Notes: generated by a model from the letters alone, not told the origin. Counted from the first letter of the stretch, positions 31,613 to 41,047 are shown. The stretch: 64,000 nt of DNA from Streptomyces sp. TG1A-60 (GCF_037201975.1 NZ_CP147520.1:5084001-5148000), one strand, 5' to 3'. Translations and numbers: made by a program.

Positions 31613-31839
31613 TTACGTCACGGCCTGCTTCACGGTTTGCCTCCTGGCCTGTTTCGTGGCTCCCAAGGCCATGCGGCGGGTGAGCGCGCGCCGGATGAGG
31701 AAGGGGACGAGACCGGGGAGCAGGGCGAGGGGCACGCCGGGGGCGGGGCGGCTGACGGGAACGCCGGTCGGTCACAGGAAGCCGGCGGCGGAGCCCCGTT
31801 CGTCGCTGTCGCCGTCACACGTCTTCGGGCCGTCGACAT
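31613..31839 (-). pseudogene. Deletion scar of a sugar ABC transporter operon
   Basis: A good ribosome binding site (TTGGAGGCACAGG) precedes an ATG at 31839 that opens a frame starting MSTARRRVTATATNGAPPP. Within 80 bases the plausible sequence stops, and another frame carries GVPLALLPGLVPFLIRRALT and RRMALGATKQ up to a TAA at 31613, which resembles the C terminus of a MalG-type permease. The two ends are out of frame with each other. The simplest reading is a deletion from the start of the first gene to the end of the last gene of an importer operon, leaving the GH31 and LacI genes behind. The retained AAGGAG at the TAA now serves GH31. Confidence 0.6.
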
Positions 31840-31922
31840 CCTGTGCCTCCAAGGTGGTCCGAGGGGCGTCGGTGCGTCGCGACGGCCGCTGGGTCGGTCG
31901 GGCAGAACGTCGAACGGCGTGG

Positions 31923-31960
31923 TCGAATCGCTTCGCCGCGTGACGTCGAAGCGCTTCGAC
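31923..31960. promoter_or_regulatory. LacI-type operator
   Basis: GTCGAAGCGCTTCGAC at 31945-31960 is a perfect 16-base palindrome with the GCGC centre typical of LacI-family sites. A weaker copy, TCGAATCGCTTCG, lies at 31923-31935. Both are upstream of the scarred operon that ends with the LacI-family gene at 28248-29261, its likely ligand. Confidence 0.75.
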
Positions 31961-32086
31961 GGGTGAAGGTATGTGCGAGGTGAGGGTGCGTCAATGGGGA
32001 GCGTGGAAATTCCGGAGCCCGCACGCGCGGCCGAACCGGGGCGAGGGGCGGTGCGCCGGACCGGCACACCGCCCCTCACCGTGCGA

Positions 32087-32640
32087 TCACGCTCGGCCCG
32101 TCTCCTCGTCGGTCGCGAGGAACAGCACGGCGAGCATGAGCAGCGCGGTGCCGGCGAGGACGAGTGCGTTCGGCCGTTCGCCGAGGACCGTGATACCGAC
32201 GACCGCCGCGGTGAGCGGTTCGACCAGGGTGACCACGGAGGCCGTCGTGGCACGTACGGCGCCGAGGCCGGCGAAGAACAGCGCGTACGCGAGCGCCGTC
32301 GGCACCGCTCCCAGGTAGACGATCAGCCCCGCCGTCCATGTCGCCGCGTGTTCCATGTCGGGCACCAGGCCTTCCAGCAGGGCCATCGGCAGCAGACACA
32401 CGGTGCCCACCGCGAAACCCGTCACCGTCGCCTCGAACGCGCCACCGGTGTTCTTCCGGCCGGAGGCGCGCCCCAGCAGGGTCACCCCCGCGACCGTCGC
32501 GGCTGCCGCAGCCGCCACGCCGGATCCGAGCGTGCCCGGCCCCGGCGCCCGCTCCGCCACCCACCCGCCCAACGCCGACCCGCCCGAAACACCGCCGAGC
32601 AGACCGGTCACGGCGACGGAATTGCCGGGACCGCCACGCG
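32087..32640 (-). pseudogene. C-terminal half of an EamA (drug/metabolite) transporter
   Basis: The frame encodes one EamA repeat only: an inter-repeat linker (VAVTGLLGG), then helices such as GFAVGTVCLLPMALLEGL and the conserved end of the repeat, TASVVTLVEPLTAAVVG, VLGERPNALVLAGTALL. Complete EamA exporters have two such repeats and ten helices in about 300 residues. The sequence upstream (32640-32740) shows no membrane helices in any frame, so the first repeat is deleted. The frame can be read from an ATG at 32722, but that N terminus is not membrane-like. A functional half-size protein cannot be excluded. Confidence 0.65.
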
Positions 32641-32903
32641 GGACTGGCCGCCGCCGAATTGGCGCGGGCGGAAGTATGGCTATCACATCCGGAGGACGGG
32701 GGGATTCCGGCCAGAGATGCACCCATCATGATGACCTTCACCTGATATCACACACGTGCACATCCCGCCCACCCCTACATTCGGGCTCCGGGTGCGTGTG
32801 ACGGGTGGGGCGCCCCGGATCGGGTGGGGGCCCGGTCCGGTACAGGAAAGTGCGAGAACCGGCATCGAACACGCACCCGGAACGATCCCGTGGGGGGAAG
32901 TGC

Positions 32904-34010
32904 GTGCACGTCGAGAACAGGCCCAAGGGCCCTCAGTCGAAGCGGTCCAATGGCGAAGGCATTGGTCAAGGCCGTGGTGGTACCAGCGCAGGAGACGAAG
33001 TGGCGTGGCCCGAGGCCGCGGCCGGAACGGGGGCCGTGTCCCCGGTGGAGCCGGAGTACGGAGCGGGGATCGCCGGGCAGTCGAGCGCTGCCGTCGGAGT
33101 CCCCAGGCAGCCGAGCGCCGCGCAGGCCTCGGAGCTTGAGACGGGAGCGTCGAGTGGTGCGGCGGTGGCCTGGGAGCAGCCCGGTCAGCCCGGTCGCAGT
33201 CATGACCCGCACGAGGTGACCGTCCAACTCGACGGTCTCGGCCGGCAGGTCGACGAGAAGTCCGGCAGGCACGCCGGAAAGGACGCGGCGGTGTCCGCGA
33301 GCGCCCAGGGGTCCGACGGGCCGGTCTTCGTCGACGAGTCGGGGCGGCGCCGGAGCCTCTACCGGCGGCTCGGTATCGCCGTCGGTACGGCCTGCGCGGC
33401 GTACGCCGTGGTCATCGTAGGCACGTTGGTGTCGGGCAACTCGGACGCGCCCTGGCTGCCCGTGCCGATGCAGAAGGACGACAAGCCGGCGGGCAAGGTG
33501 GACACACCGCCGCTGCCGGACGAGCCGGCCGGGCGGGCCGACACGGCGGACGGCGACGTACCGGGGCCGGGGCCGGGCCCCGCGTCGGCCCCGACGGGAG
33601 CGACGTCCTCGCCCGGCGGCAAGTCACCGACCGGCTCCTCGGGCCCGGCCGAGAAGCCGGCGGCGTCCACCGGAGCCAAGCCCTCGGCCGGCCCCGGCAC
33701 CGGCGGCGAGCCGAAGCCGGGGCCGAGGCCGAGCACCAGCGCGCAGGCCCCGGAGCCCTCCGTCTCCGCGCCGGAACCGCGCAAGCCCGACCCCAGCCCC
33801 CCGGCCTCGCCCTCGCCGGAACCCTCGGACTCCGGTGACCCCGGGCCCGGCACCTCTCCGGGCTCCGGCTCGGACCCCGTCGCCCAGGGCCCGGCGTCCC
33901 CGGTGCCCGTCGAGCCGGAACCGTCGACCTCGGAGAGCCCGCAGAGCCCGGAAGAGCGGCAGAGCCCGCAGGAGCCGCAGAACCCGCAGAACCCGGAGAG
34001 CCCCGCCTGA
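32904..34010 (+). CDS. matA: MatA-like membrane-anchored, Pro/Ser-rich protein
   Basis: This protein of about 368 residues has a charged cytoplasmic N terminus of 150 residues, one membrane helix near residues 157-178 (GIAVGTACAAYAVVIVGTLV) and a long external tail made almost wholly of Pro, Ser, Gly, Glu and Thr. No enzymatic motif is visible. Its stop overlaps the start of matB (TGATG), so the two are coupled. In S. lividans and S. coelicolor the matAB pair is needed for mycelial aggregation through a poly-beta-1,6-N-acetylglucosamine-type polymer. GTG 32904 is preceded by GGGGGAAG; earlier in-frame codons lack a binding site. The symbol rests on the neighbour and overall layout. Confidence 0.75.
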   Translation: MHVENRPKGPQSKRSNGEGIGQGRGGTSAGDEVAWPEAAAGTGAVSPVEPEYGAGIAGQSSAAVGVPRQPSAAQASELETGASSGAAVAWEQPGQPGRSHDPHEVTVQLDGLGRQVDEKSGRHAGKDAAVSASAQGSDGPVFVDESGRRRSLYRRLGIAVGTACAAYAVVIVGTLVSGNSDAPWLPVPMQKDDKPAGKVDTPPLPDEPAGRADTADGDVPGPGPGPASAPTGATSSPGGKSPTGSSGPAEKPAASTGAKPSAGPGTGGEPKPGPRPSTSAQAPEPSVSAPEPRKPDPSPPASPSPEPSDSGDPGPGTSPGSGSDPVAQGPASPVPVEPEPSTSESPQSPEERQSPQEPQNPQNPESPA

Positions 34011-36328
34011 TGACCCGCTCCAAGCGCGGCGGCACGTCGTCACGTGCCGCCCAGCGCCGTACCCGCTCACCGCGTCCGTCCACGGGCACCACCGAGGAGG
34101 ACACCGCGGGCCCCACCGCCACCAGCACGGCGAACGGCTCCGCGAAGCACTCGCAGAAGGGGGCGCGCAAGCGGGTCGGGCGGCGGGTGCCGCTGCGCCA
34201 TCTGCTGCCCTGTGTGCTGCTCCTCGGGCTGATGGCCATGCTGATGCTGCGCGGTTACGTGCACAGCGAGATCCTCGCGGACCACCGGGTCCGGCCGCCC
34301 GTGTCGAACGACCGGGTGCCGAAGAAGATCCTGGAGGGCGGGCCGGTGATCGACACCCGCCCGGGACGCGGGACCAGTCTCGACATCCCCGACCACGAGC
34401 TGGTCCTGACCTTCGACGACGGGCCGGACCCCACATGGACCCCCAAGGTCCTCGACGTGCTGAAGAAGCACGAGGCCAGGGCCGTCTTCTTCATCACCGG
34501 CACGATGGCCTCGCGCTACCCGGACCTGGTCGAGCGCATGGTCGACGAGGGCCACGAGATCGGCCTGCACACCTTCAACCACCCGGACCTGACTCTCCAG
34601 TCCAAGGACCGCATCGACTGGGAGCTGTCCCAGAACCAGCTCGCCCTCGCGGGCGCGGCGGGCATCCGCACCTCGCTGTTCCGGCCGCCGTACTCGTCGT
34701 TCTCGGCGCGCATGGACAACCGGACGTGGCCGGTGACGGAGTACATCGGCAGCCGCGGCTACATCACCGTCGTCAGCGACGTCGACAGCCAGGACTGGCA
34801 GCGGCCGGGTGTCGACGAGATCATCCGCAGGTCGACGCCCGAGCGCGGCGAGGGCGCGGTCGTTCTGATGCACGACTCAGGCGGCGACCGCTCGCAGACC
34901 GTCGCCGCGCTGGACCGGTACATCAGCCGACTCGTGGTCAAGGGATACGAGTTCGAGACCCTGACCGGGGCCCTCGACGCGCCCAGCGCGCACACCCCCG
35001 TCAGGGGGCTCGGCCTGTGGAAGGGCAAGGTCTGGGTGACACTCGTGCAGACGTCGGAGAAGACGACGAGCATCCTCGTCGTCGCCCTCGCGGTCGTCGG
35101 CGTCCTCGTCCTCGCACGCTTCGGCCTGATGCTGGTGCTGTCGATCGCGCACGCCCGCCGGGTCCGGCGCCGGAACTTCCGCTGGGGACCGGACGGGCCC
35201 GTCACCGAGCCGGTGTCCGTCCTCGTGCCGGCGTACAACGAGGCCAAGTGCATCGAGCAGACCGTCCGTTCGCTGGTGGCGAGCGACCACCCCATCGAGG
35301 TGCTGGTCATCGACGACGGCTCCAGCGACGGCACGGCCCGCATCGTCGAGGAGCTGAGCCAGGACCTGCCGGGCGTCCGCGTCGTACGGCAGCTCAACGC
35401 GGGCAAGCCCGCCGCCCTCAACCGGGGCATCGCCAACGCCCGGTACGACCTGATCGTCATGATGGACGGCGACACGGTCTTCGAACCGTCCACCGTCCGT
35501 GAGCTGGTCCAGCCGTTCGCCGACCCCCGGGTGGGCGCGGTCGCGGGCAACGCCAAGGTCGGCAACCGGGACAGCCTCATCGGGGCCTGGCAGCACATCG
35601 AGTACGTGATGGGCTTCAACCTCGACCGCCGGATGTACGACATCCTGCGCTGCATGCCGACGATCCCCGGCGCGGTCGGGGCGTTCCGCCGCGAGGCGCT
35701 CGAACGTGTCGGCGGCATGAGCGAGGACACCCTCGCCGAGGACACCGACATCACCATGGCCATGCACCGCGACGGCTGGCACGTGGTGTACGCGGAGAAG
35801 GCCCGCGCCTGGACCGAAGCCCCGGAATCCGTCCAGCAGTTGTGGTCGCAGCGCTACCGCTGGTCGTACGGCACGATGCAGGCCATCTGGAAGCACCGGG
35901 GAGCGGTCTTCGACCGGGGTGCGTCGGGCCGCTTCGGGCGCGTGGGGCTACCGCTGGTCTCGCTGTTCATGGTGGTGGCGCCCCTGCTGGCCCCCCTCAT
36001 CGACGTTTTCCTCCTCTACGGGCTGGTGTTCGGGCCCACGGAGAAGACGATCGGCGCGTGGCTGGGCGTCCTGGCCGTCCAGGTGGTGTGCGCGGCGTAC
36101 GCGTTCCACCTCGACAAGGAGCGCATGACCCACCTGATCTCGCTGCCGCTCCAGCAACTCCTCTACCGCCAGCTCATGTACGTCGTCCTGCTGCAGTCGT
36201 GGATCACGGCGTTGATCGGCGGCCGGCTGCGGTGGCAGAAGCTGCGGCGGACGGGGGCCGTGGGGCTGCCGGGCGCCGACCCGGCCGTGCCGTCCCGGCA
36301 GGCGGGGGAGCGGAGGCCGGTCGGATGA
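34010..36328 (+). CDS. matB: Bifunctional polysaccharide deacetylase / processive glycosyltransferase MatB
   Basis: This 772-residue membrane protein both makes and deacetylates an N-acetylglucosamine polymer. After one membrane helix (residues 65-82), an extracellular NodB deacetylase domain (about 125-305) shows TFDDGPDPTWTP, the metal-binding HTFNH, FRPPYSS, DVDSQDW and LMHDSGG. A second helix leads to a cytoplasmic GT2 synthase (about 395-640) with DDGSSDGT, MDGDT, AEDTDI and the processivity motif QRYRW at 613, followed by several membrane helices. The GT half resembles PgaC/IcaA-type synthases. The gene overlaps matA and, by ATGA, the stump of an acyltransferase gene. Confidence 0.9.
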   Translation: MTRSKRGGTSSRAAQRRTRSPRPSTGTTEEDTAGPTATSTANGSAKHSQKGARKRVGRRVPLRHLLPCVLLLGLMAMLMLRGYVHSEILADHRVRPPVSNDRVPKKILEGGPVIDTRPGRGTSLDIPDHELVLTFDDGPDPTWTPKVLDVLKKHEARAVFFITGTMASRYPDLVERMVDEGHEIGLHTFNHPDLTLQSKDRIDWELSQNQLALAGAAGIRTSLFRPPYSSFSARMDNRTWPVTEYIGSRGYITVVSDVDSQDWQRPGVDEIIRRSTPERGEGAVVLMHDSGGDRSQTVAALDRYISRLVVKGYEFETLTGALDAPSAHTPVRGLGLWKGKVWVTLVQTSEKTTSILVVALAVVGVLVLARFGLMLVLSIAHARRVRRRNFRWGPDGPVTEPVSVLVPAYNEAKCIEQTVRSLVASDHPIEVLVIDDGSSDGTARIVEELSQDLPGVRVVRQLNAGKPAALNRGIANARYDLIVMMDGDTVFEPSTVRELVQPFADPRVGAVAGNAKVGNRDSLIGAWQHIEYVMGFNLDRRMYDILRCMPTIPGAVGAFRREALERVGGMSEDTLAEDTDITMAMHRDGWHVVYAEKARAWTEAPESVQQLWSQRYRWSYGTMQAIWKHRGAVFDRGASGRFGRVGLPLVSLFMVVAPLLAPLIDVFLLYGLVFGPTEKTIGAWLGVLAVQVVCAAYAFHLDKERMTHLISLPLQQLLYRQLMYVVLLQSWITALIGGRLRWQKLRRTGAVGLPGADPAVPSRQAGERRPVG

Positions 36329-36533
36329 GCACGCTCACCCAGGACTCCACGCCCCGGACCCCGCTCGCCCCTCCCGCCCGGTACCGCTACTTCGACCTCC
36401 TCCGGGCCTGACCTGGCTGCTCATCGTCGGCTGTGTCGTCGCCTTCGGCTGGGCGGAGGTTCTGGCGGCGCGGCGGAGGCCGAGGTTGTGGCCGAAGGGT
36501 GCGGATCGTGGAAGGGCTGGGGGAAGGCCCTGA
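36325..36533 (+). pseudogene. Internally deleted acyltransferase-3 gene
   Basis: An ATG overlapping the matB stop opens a 28-codon frame ending in PARYRYFDLLRA, the typical N terminus of membrane acyltransferases of family 3, and then hits TGA at 36409. Immediately after, in another frame, WLLIVGCVVAFGWAE and RRRPRLWPK appear, which match the usual last helix and basic tail (pattern GW-E-AARRRPRLWP) of the same family. About 350 central codons are therefore missing and the frame is shifted. The translational coupling to matB is intact, so the product probably once modified the Mat polymer. Confidence 0.72.
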
Positions 36534-36688
36534 CGCGGGCGGTCACTTGCGTGCGTTCGGTCATGTATTGACCACGTAACCAAGCGGGATACGCACTTGC
36601 GTACGACTGAGCGGGTGGTGGATGTTGGGCTCGCTTGAGGCAGGCGTCCCTTGCCTCGCCGAAGCGACCCGAGGAGTGACACACACCG

Positions 36689-37498
36689 ATGACTCAGCCC
36701 CCCGGCCAGCCGCCGCACGACGGTTACGGCGCCCAGCCGCCGCAGCAGCCGTACCCGGGGCCGTACGCGCCCCCGCCGGCCCCGGGCCAGGCCCCCGGCC
36801 AGCCGCCGAACCCGTACGCGACGGCTCCGCAGCAGCCGTACGGGGGTGGCGGGCAGCCGCCGTACGGGGGTGCGCCGGGCGCGCCGGGGGCGCCCAACTA
36901 CGGGCCCCAGTACGGGGGTTACCCGCCGCCGCCCCCGCCCTCCGGCGGTGGCGGCGGCAAGGTCGCGCTGATCATCGTGGCCGTCGTGGCGGCGCTCGCG
37001 GTGATCGGCGGTGGTGCCTTCCTCCTCACCGCCGACGGGGACGACGAGACCGCGGCGAAGCCCGAGCAGAGCGTCTCGGCGTCGGCGAGCGAGTCCGCGA
37101 GCCCGACGGAGGAGCCCGCCGACGGGGCCACCGGGACGCCCGACGACGGCGTGGACGACGGTCCGGGCACCGTGCCCGGCAAGGGCGTCGAGGGCCAGTG
37201 GCAGGACGACGACGCCAGGACCCTGACGATCGGCGCCGAGCAGACCGCGGGAAGCACCAAGGGCCAGCACTCCCTGTCCTACATCGACATGATCGGCGGC
37301 AAGGGCATCCTGACCGGCGTCGGCGCCTACCGCGACGAGAACAACTTCCGCATGGCCCTCAGGCCCATGGCCTCCCCGGACGTCGACGACGACGACATCA
37401 CCTTCGCCACGGTCCGCCGCTCCGGTGACGACGTGGTCATCACCTGGGAGGCCGGCGGCACGGACACGCTCGGCTATGTGGGCGAGGCGTCGGGCTGA
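36689..37498 (+). CDS. Pro/Gly/Tyr-rich single-helix membrane protein
   Basis: This 269-residue protein begins with about 90 residues dominated by Pro, Gly, Gln and Tyr (MTQPPGQPPHDGYGAQPPQQ), followed by one membrane helix (KVALIIVAVVAALAVIGGGA) and an external region of about 150 residues: a Ser/Glu linker and a small globular part (EGQWQDDDARTLTIGAEQTA onward). Such proteins are common in Streptomyces and have no assigned function. The upstream gap carries an inverted repeat GGTCA-TGTAT-TGACC at 36559-36573 and two CACTTGCGT copies, which may be regulatory. It is not obviously linked to the mat genes. Confidence 0.75.
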   Translation: MTQPPGQPPHDGYGAQPPQQPYPGPYAPPPAPGQAPGQPPNPYATAPQQPYGGGGQPPYGGAPGAPGAPNYGPQYGGYPPPPPPSGGGGGKVALIIVAVVAALAVIGGGAFLLTADGDDETAAKPEQSVSASASESASPTEEPADGATGTPDDGVDDGPGTVPGKGVEGQWQDDDARTLTIGAEQTAGSTKGQHSLSYIDMIGGKGILTGVGAYRDENNFRMALRPMASPDVDDDDITFATVRRSGDDVVITWEAGGTDTLGYVGEASG

Positions 37499-38037
37499 AC
37501 CCGCTCGCCTCCGCAGCGGCAGCCCCGAAGACCTCCGGTGCCGACGGCGTGGCCGTCCGTCCTGGCGCGCCGTCTCCGCACCACCTGGCGTGACGACACC
37601 GCCGCACATGTCGAACAGGCGCGTCTGCGCCGCTTCTCCTGGAAGGTCTGCGCGCTCCGGCCCCGGCACCACGGCTGAAACGCTCCTACGACCTCAGATC
37701 GGTACGCTGTACGCATCGTCATGTCCGGGGGCCGTCCGGCGAAGCCGGGCGGCGGCGCCTCCTTCGCAGAGGACTGGGTGCCTGTGGTCTTCGCCACACT
37801 GAGCGACGGCACCCGGTGCGTTCACCTTGGCATGCGGGCCGCGCCGAAGGCGGCGTGACCACACGCTATGACGCCCCGCTCACCGATTCCTCACCGGCCG
37901 TGCCGCCCACCCGTGAGAGCAAAGTTCCTTTCCGGTCACCGGGTGCCACAGGCAGGAAACGCACTCTCCCTACCTTCGGGACCATCACCCCTCATCACCC
38001 ACCGCACCACCCGAGCCCCGGAGAACGTGGAGGCGTC
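37499..38037. other. Long gap upstream of narK with a possible small frame
   Basis: This 539-base gap must contain the narK promoter. A 45-codon frame at 37721-37858 (plus strand) reads MSGGRPAKPGGGASFAED and then WVPVVFATLSDGTRC, which looks more protein-like than its surroundings but has no ribosome binding site and no match that I recognise. I see no clear GlnR box, although the pathway would predict one. Immediately before narK is GTGGAGG. Confidence 0.4.
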
Positions 38038-39420
38038 ATGACAGCCCCGAGTACATCCCCCGCCGCGAGCAGGGGAGGCCGCTGGATCGAGCACTGGGAT
38101 CCGGAGGACGAGGCATTCTGGAACGAGACCGGTGAGAAGGTCGCCCGCCGCAACCTCCTGTTCTCGGTGCTCTCCGAGCACATCGGCTTCTCCATCTGGA
38201 CCGTGTGGTCGGTGATGGTGCTGTTCATGGGCCCCGAGTACGGGCTCACGCCGGCCGACAAGTTCTTCATCGTCTCGATGGCCACGCTGGTCGGCGCGAT
38301 CGTGCGCATTCCGTACACCTTCGCGGTGGCGATCTTCGGCGGCCGCAACTGGACGGTCGTCTCGGCGAGCCTGCTGCTCGTCCCGACCGTCGCGGCCTTC
38401 CTCGTGATGGAGCCGGGGACCTCGTTCAGCACGTTCCTGGTCTGCGCGATGCTCGCCGGTATCGGCGGCGGCAACTTCGCCTCCTCCATGACCAACATCA
38501 ACGCCTTCTTCCCGCTGCGGAAGAAGGGCTGGGCCCTCGGCCTCAACGCGGGCGGCGGCAATGTCGGTGTCCCGGTCGTGCAGCTCATCGGTCTCGCCGT
38601 GATCGGGGCCAGCGGCGGTCCGCGCGTGCTGCTCGGGATCTACATCCCCTGCATCGTCGTCGCCGCCGTCCTCGCGGCGGTCAAGATGGACAACATCACG
38701 TCGCTGAAGAACGACACCGGCGCCGCCAAGGAGGCCGTCAAGGACGCCCACACCTGGATCATGTCCTTCCTCTACATCGGCACCTTCGGCTCCTTCATCG
38801 GCTACAGCTTCGCGTTCGGCCTCGTCCTGCAGACCCAGTTCGGCCGGACGCCGCTGCAGGCCGCGTACGTCACCTTCATCGGCCCGCTGCTCGGCTCGCT
38901 GATCCGGCCCCTGGGCGGCGCGCTCGCCGACCGCTACGGCGGCGCCAGGATCACGCTGTGGAACTTCGTCGCCATGGTCGCCGCGGCCGGCGTCATCGTG
39001 ATCGCGTCGGTCCAGGAGTCGCTGCCGCTGTTCACCGTCGCCTTCATCGCCCTCTTCGTCCTCACCGGCATCGGCAACGGCTCGACGTACAAGATGATCC
39101 CCGGCATCTACCAGACCAAGGCCGTCGCCATGGGCCTCGAAGGCGAAGCGGCGGCAGCATACGGGCGCCGCCTGTCCGGTGCGGCCATGGGGATCATCGG
39201 TGCGGTGGGCGCGCTCGGCGGTCTGGGCATCAACCTGGCGCTGCGCCAGTCCTTCCTCTCCGTGGGCTCCGGCACCGGCGCCTTCCTCGCCTTCCTCGCC
39301 TTCTACGTGGTCTGCTTCGCCGTGACCTGGGCCGTATACCTTCGCCGGCCGGCTTCGAACGCCTCTACGGTGACGGCCGCGACGGAGTCGAAGCCGCAGC
39401 TCAGCTACGCCGAGGTGTGA
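38038..39420 (+). CDS. narK: Nitrate/nitrite transporter NarK
   Basis: This 460-residue major-facilitator protein of the nitrate-nitrite porter family carries about 12 membrane helices. The family signature is visible in GIGGGNFASSMTNINAFFP and KKGWALGLNAGGGNVGVP, whose glycine-rich helices line the nitrate pore, together with the usual arginines. The N terminus RWIEHWDPEDEAFWNETGEK is typical of actinobacterial NarK. ATG 38038 has GGAGG 4 bases upstream. nnaR follows on the same strand after 125 bases; the pair serves nitrate uptake and its control. Confidence 0.94.
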   Translation: MTAPSTSPAASRGGRWIEHWDPEDEAFWNETGEKVARRNLLFSVLSEHIGFSIWTVWSVMVLFMGPEYGLTPADKFFIVSMATLVGAIVRIPYTFAVAIFGGRNWTVVSASLLLVPTVAAFLVMEPGTSFSTFLVCAMLAGIGGGNFASSMTNINAFFPLRKKGWALGLNAGGGNVGVPVVQLIGLAVIGASGGPRVLLGIYIPCIVVAAVLAAVKMDNITSLKNDTGAAKEAVKDAHTWIMSFLYIGTFGSFIGYSFAFGLVLQTQFGRTPLQAAYVTFIGPLLGSLIRPLGGALADRYGGARITLWNFVAMVAAAGVIVIASVQESLPLFTVAFIALFVLTGIGNGSTYKMIPGIYQTKAVAMGLEGEAAAAYGRRLSGAAMGIIGAVGALGGLGINLALRQSFLSVGSGTGAFLAFLAFYVVCFAVTWAVYLRRPASNASTVTAATESKPQLSYAEV

Positions 39421-39545
39421 CATCGCCCATGCCGTGACACGCGTGACGTAACACCAGCGACATCCACCCGATCCGAGCCTGTCACGCACTGTTGACAGGC
39501 TCGTTCGGCGTGTAGGTGCAACGACTCGACTGCGGGACGAGAGCC

Positions 39546-40778
39546 ATGTACGACGAACAGCAGCGACCCGAGCGACCAGATCGAGCCGAGCGACCAGATC
39601 GAGCCGATCGACCAGACAGGACGGATCGGATGGATCGGACAGTTCAACCGGAACACGGGCCGCTCGCGGGGTTCACCGTGGGAGTCACGGCCGCCCGGCG
39701 GGCCGACGAACTCGGCGCGCTCCTCCAGCGCCGGGGCGCCGCGGTCCTCCACGCGCCCGCCCTGCGTATCGTGCCGCTCTCCGACGACAGCGAACTGCTC
39801 GCCGCGACCAGGAACCTGCTCGGCCGGGCGCCCGACATCGTGGTGGCGACGACCGCCATCGGCTTCCGCGGCTGGATCGAGGCAGCGGACGGCTGGGGCC
39901 TCGGCGAGGCCCTGCTGGACTGTCTTCGGGGCGTCGAAGTCCTGGCGCGCGGGCCGAAGGTGAAGGGCGCGATCCGCGCCGCCGGTCTGACGGAGGAGTG
40001 GTCCCCCTCCTCCGAATCCATGGCGGAGGTACTGGACCGCCTGCTGGAGCAGGGTGTGGAGGGCCGCCGTGTCGCCGTCCAGCTCCACGGTGAACCGCTC
40101 CCGGGCTTCGTGGAGTCCCTGCGCGCCGGGGGGGCGGAGGTGGTGGGCGTGCCCGTCTACCGCTGGATGCCCCCCGAGGACATCACCCCCCTGGACCGCC
40201 TCCTCGACTCGACGATCGCCCGCGGCCTCGACGCCCTGACCTTCACCAGCGCCCCGGCCGCCGCGTCCCTCTTCTCCCGCGCCGAAGACCGGGGCCTGCT
40301 CCCGGAGTTGCTCAACGCCCTCAACCACGATGTGCTCCCCGCCTGCGTGGGCCCGGTGACGGCCCTTCCCCTCCAGGCCCACGGAATCGACACGATCCAG
40401 CCCGAACGCTTCCGCCTCGGCCCCCTCGTCCAGCTCCTCTGCAAGGAACTCCCCGCCCGCGCCCGCACCCTCCCCATCGCCGGCCACCGGGTGGAGGTCC
40501 GCGGCCACGCCGTGCTCGTCGACGGCGCCCTCCGCCCCGTCCCGCCGGCCGGCATGTCGCTGTTGCGCGCGCTCTGCCGCCGCCCCGGCTGGGTCGTCGC
40601 CCGCTCCGAACTGCTCCGCGCCCTTCCCGGAGCCGGCCGCGACGAACACGCCGTCGAAACGGCGATGGCCCGCCTCCGCACGGCCCTCGGCGCGCCGAAG
40701 CTGATCCAGACGGTGGTGAAACGGGGCTACCGCCTGGCCCTGGACCCGGCGGCCGACGCGAAGTACGGCGACGACTGA
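39546..40778 (+). CDS. nnaR: Uroporphyrinogen-III synthase-like transcriptional regulator NnaR
   Basis: This 410-residue protein fuses a HemD-like uroporphyrinogen-III synthase domain (residues 35-290, from LAGFTVGVTAARRADELGAL) to an OmpR/PhoB-type winged helix (about 310-400, ending LIQTVVKRGYRL). In Streptomyces and Mycobacterium this protein, NnaR, acts with GlnR on nitrate and nitrite assimilation genes, and its location next to narK is the expected one. Whether the HemD domain still makes tetrapyrroles is not visible. The N terminus carries an Arg-Pro-Asp repeat (RPERPDRAERPDRADRPDRT) from a short DNA repeat at about 39568-39625, outside both domains. A plain HemD enzyme is the alternative. 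Confidence 0.9.
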   Translation: MYDEQQRPERPDRAERPDRADRPDRTDRMDRTVQPEHGPLAGFTVGVTAARRADELGALLQRRGAAVLHAPALRIVPLSDDSELLAATRNLLGRAPDIVVATTAIGFRGWIEAADGWGLGEALLDCLRGVEVLARGPKVKGAIRAAGLTEEWSPSSESMAEVLDRLLEQGVEGRRVAVQLHGEPLPGFVESLRAGGAEVVGVPVYRWMPPEDITPLDRLLDSTIARGLDALTFTSAPAAASLFSRAEDRGLLPELLNALNHDVLPACVGPVTALPLQAHGIDTIQPERFRLGPLVQLLCKELPARARTLPIAGHRVEVRGHAVLVDGALRPVPPAGMSLLRALCRRPGWVVARSELLRALPGAGRDEHAVETAMARLRTALGAPKLIQTVVKRGYRLALDPAADAKYGDD

Positions 40779-40826
40779 GAACGCCGGTTCCCGCTCAGCT
40801 GCCGGTGGGTGAGGGCTGGTCGCGCC

Positions 40827-40879
40827 GTTCCCCGCGCCCCTGAGGGACGGCCCTGCCTCTCCACAGGGGCCCGGGGAAC
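40827..40879. repeat. Dispersed GC-rich inverted repeat
   Basis: GTTCCCCGCGCCCCTG at 40827 pairs with CAGGGGCCCGGGGAAC at 40864 apart from one position. The arms carry the same CCCCGCGCCCC core as the elements at 8918 and 20972. It lies between nnaR and the CGNR gene. Confidence 0.85.
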
Positions 40880-41047
40880 CGCGCGAAACCACGTGCGATC
40901 CGCAGCCGCCCGACCGCAGTCGCCCCCCGGCTGTCACGCGCCCAAGGGGCCCCAGGTTCCGGCGCGGGGTGCGGCCCGGCACTCCAGGGGGTACAAACCC
41001 CTGAGGCACGCCTCCCCGACGCGGCGACCCATGGCGGTGACAGGCAC

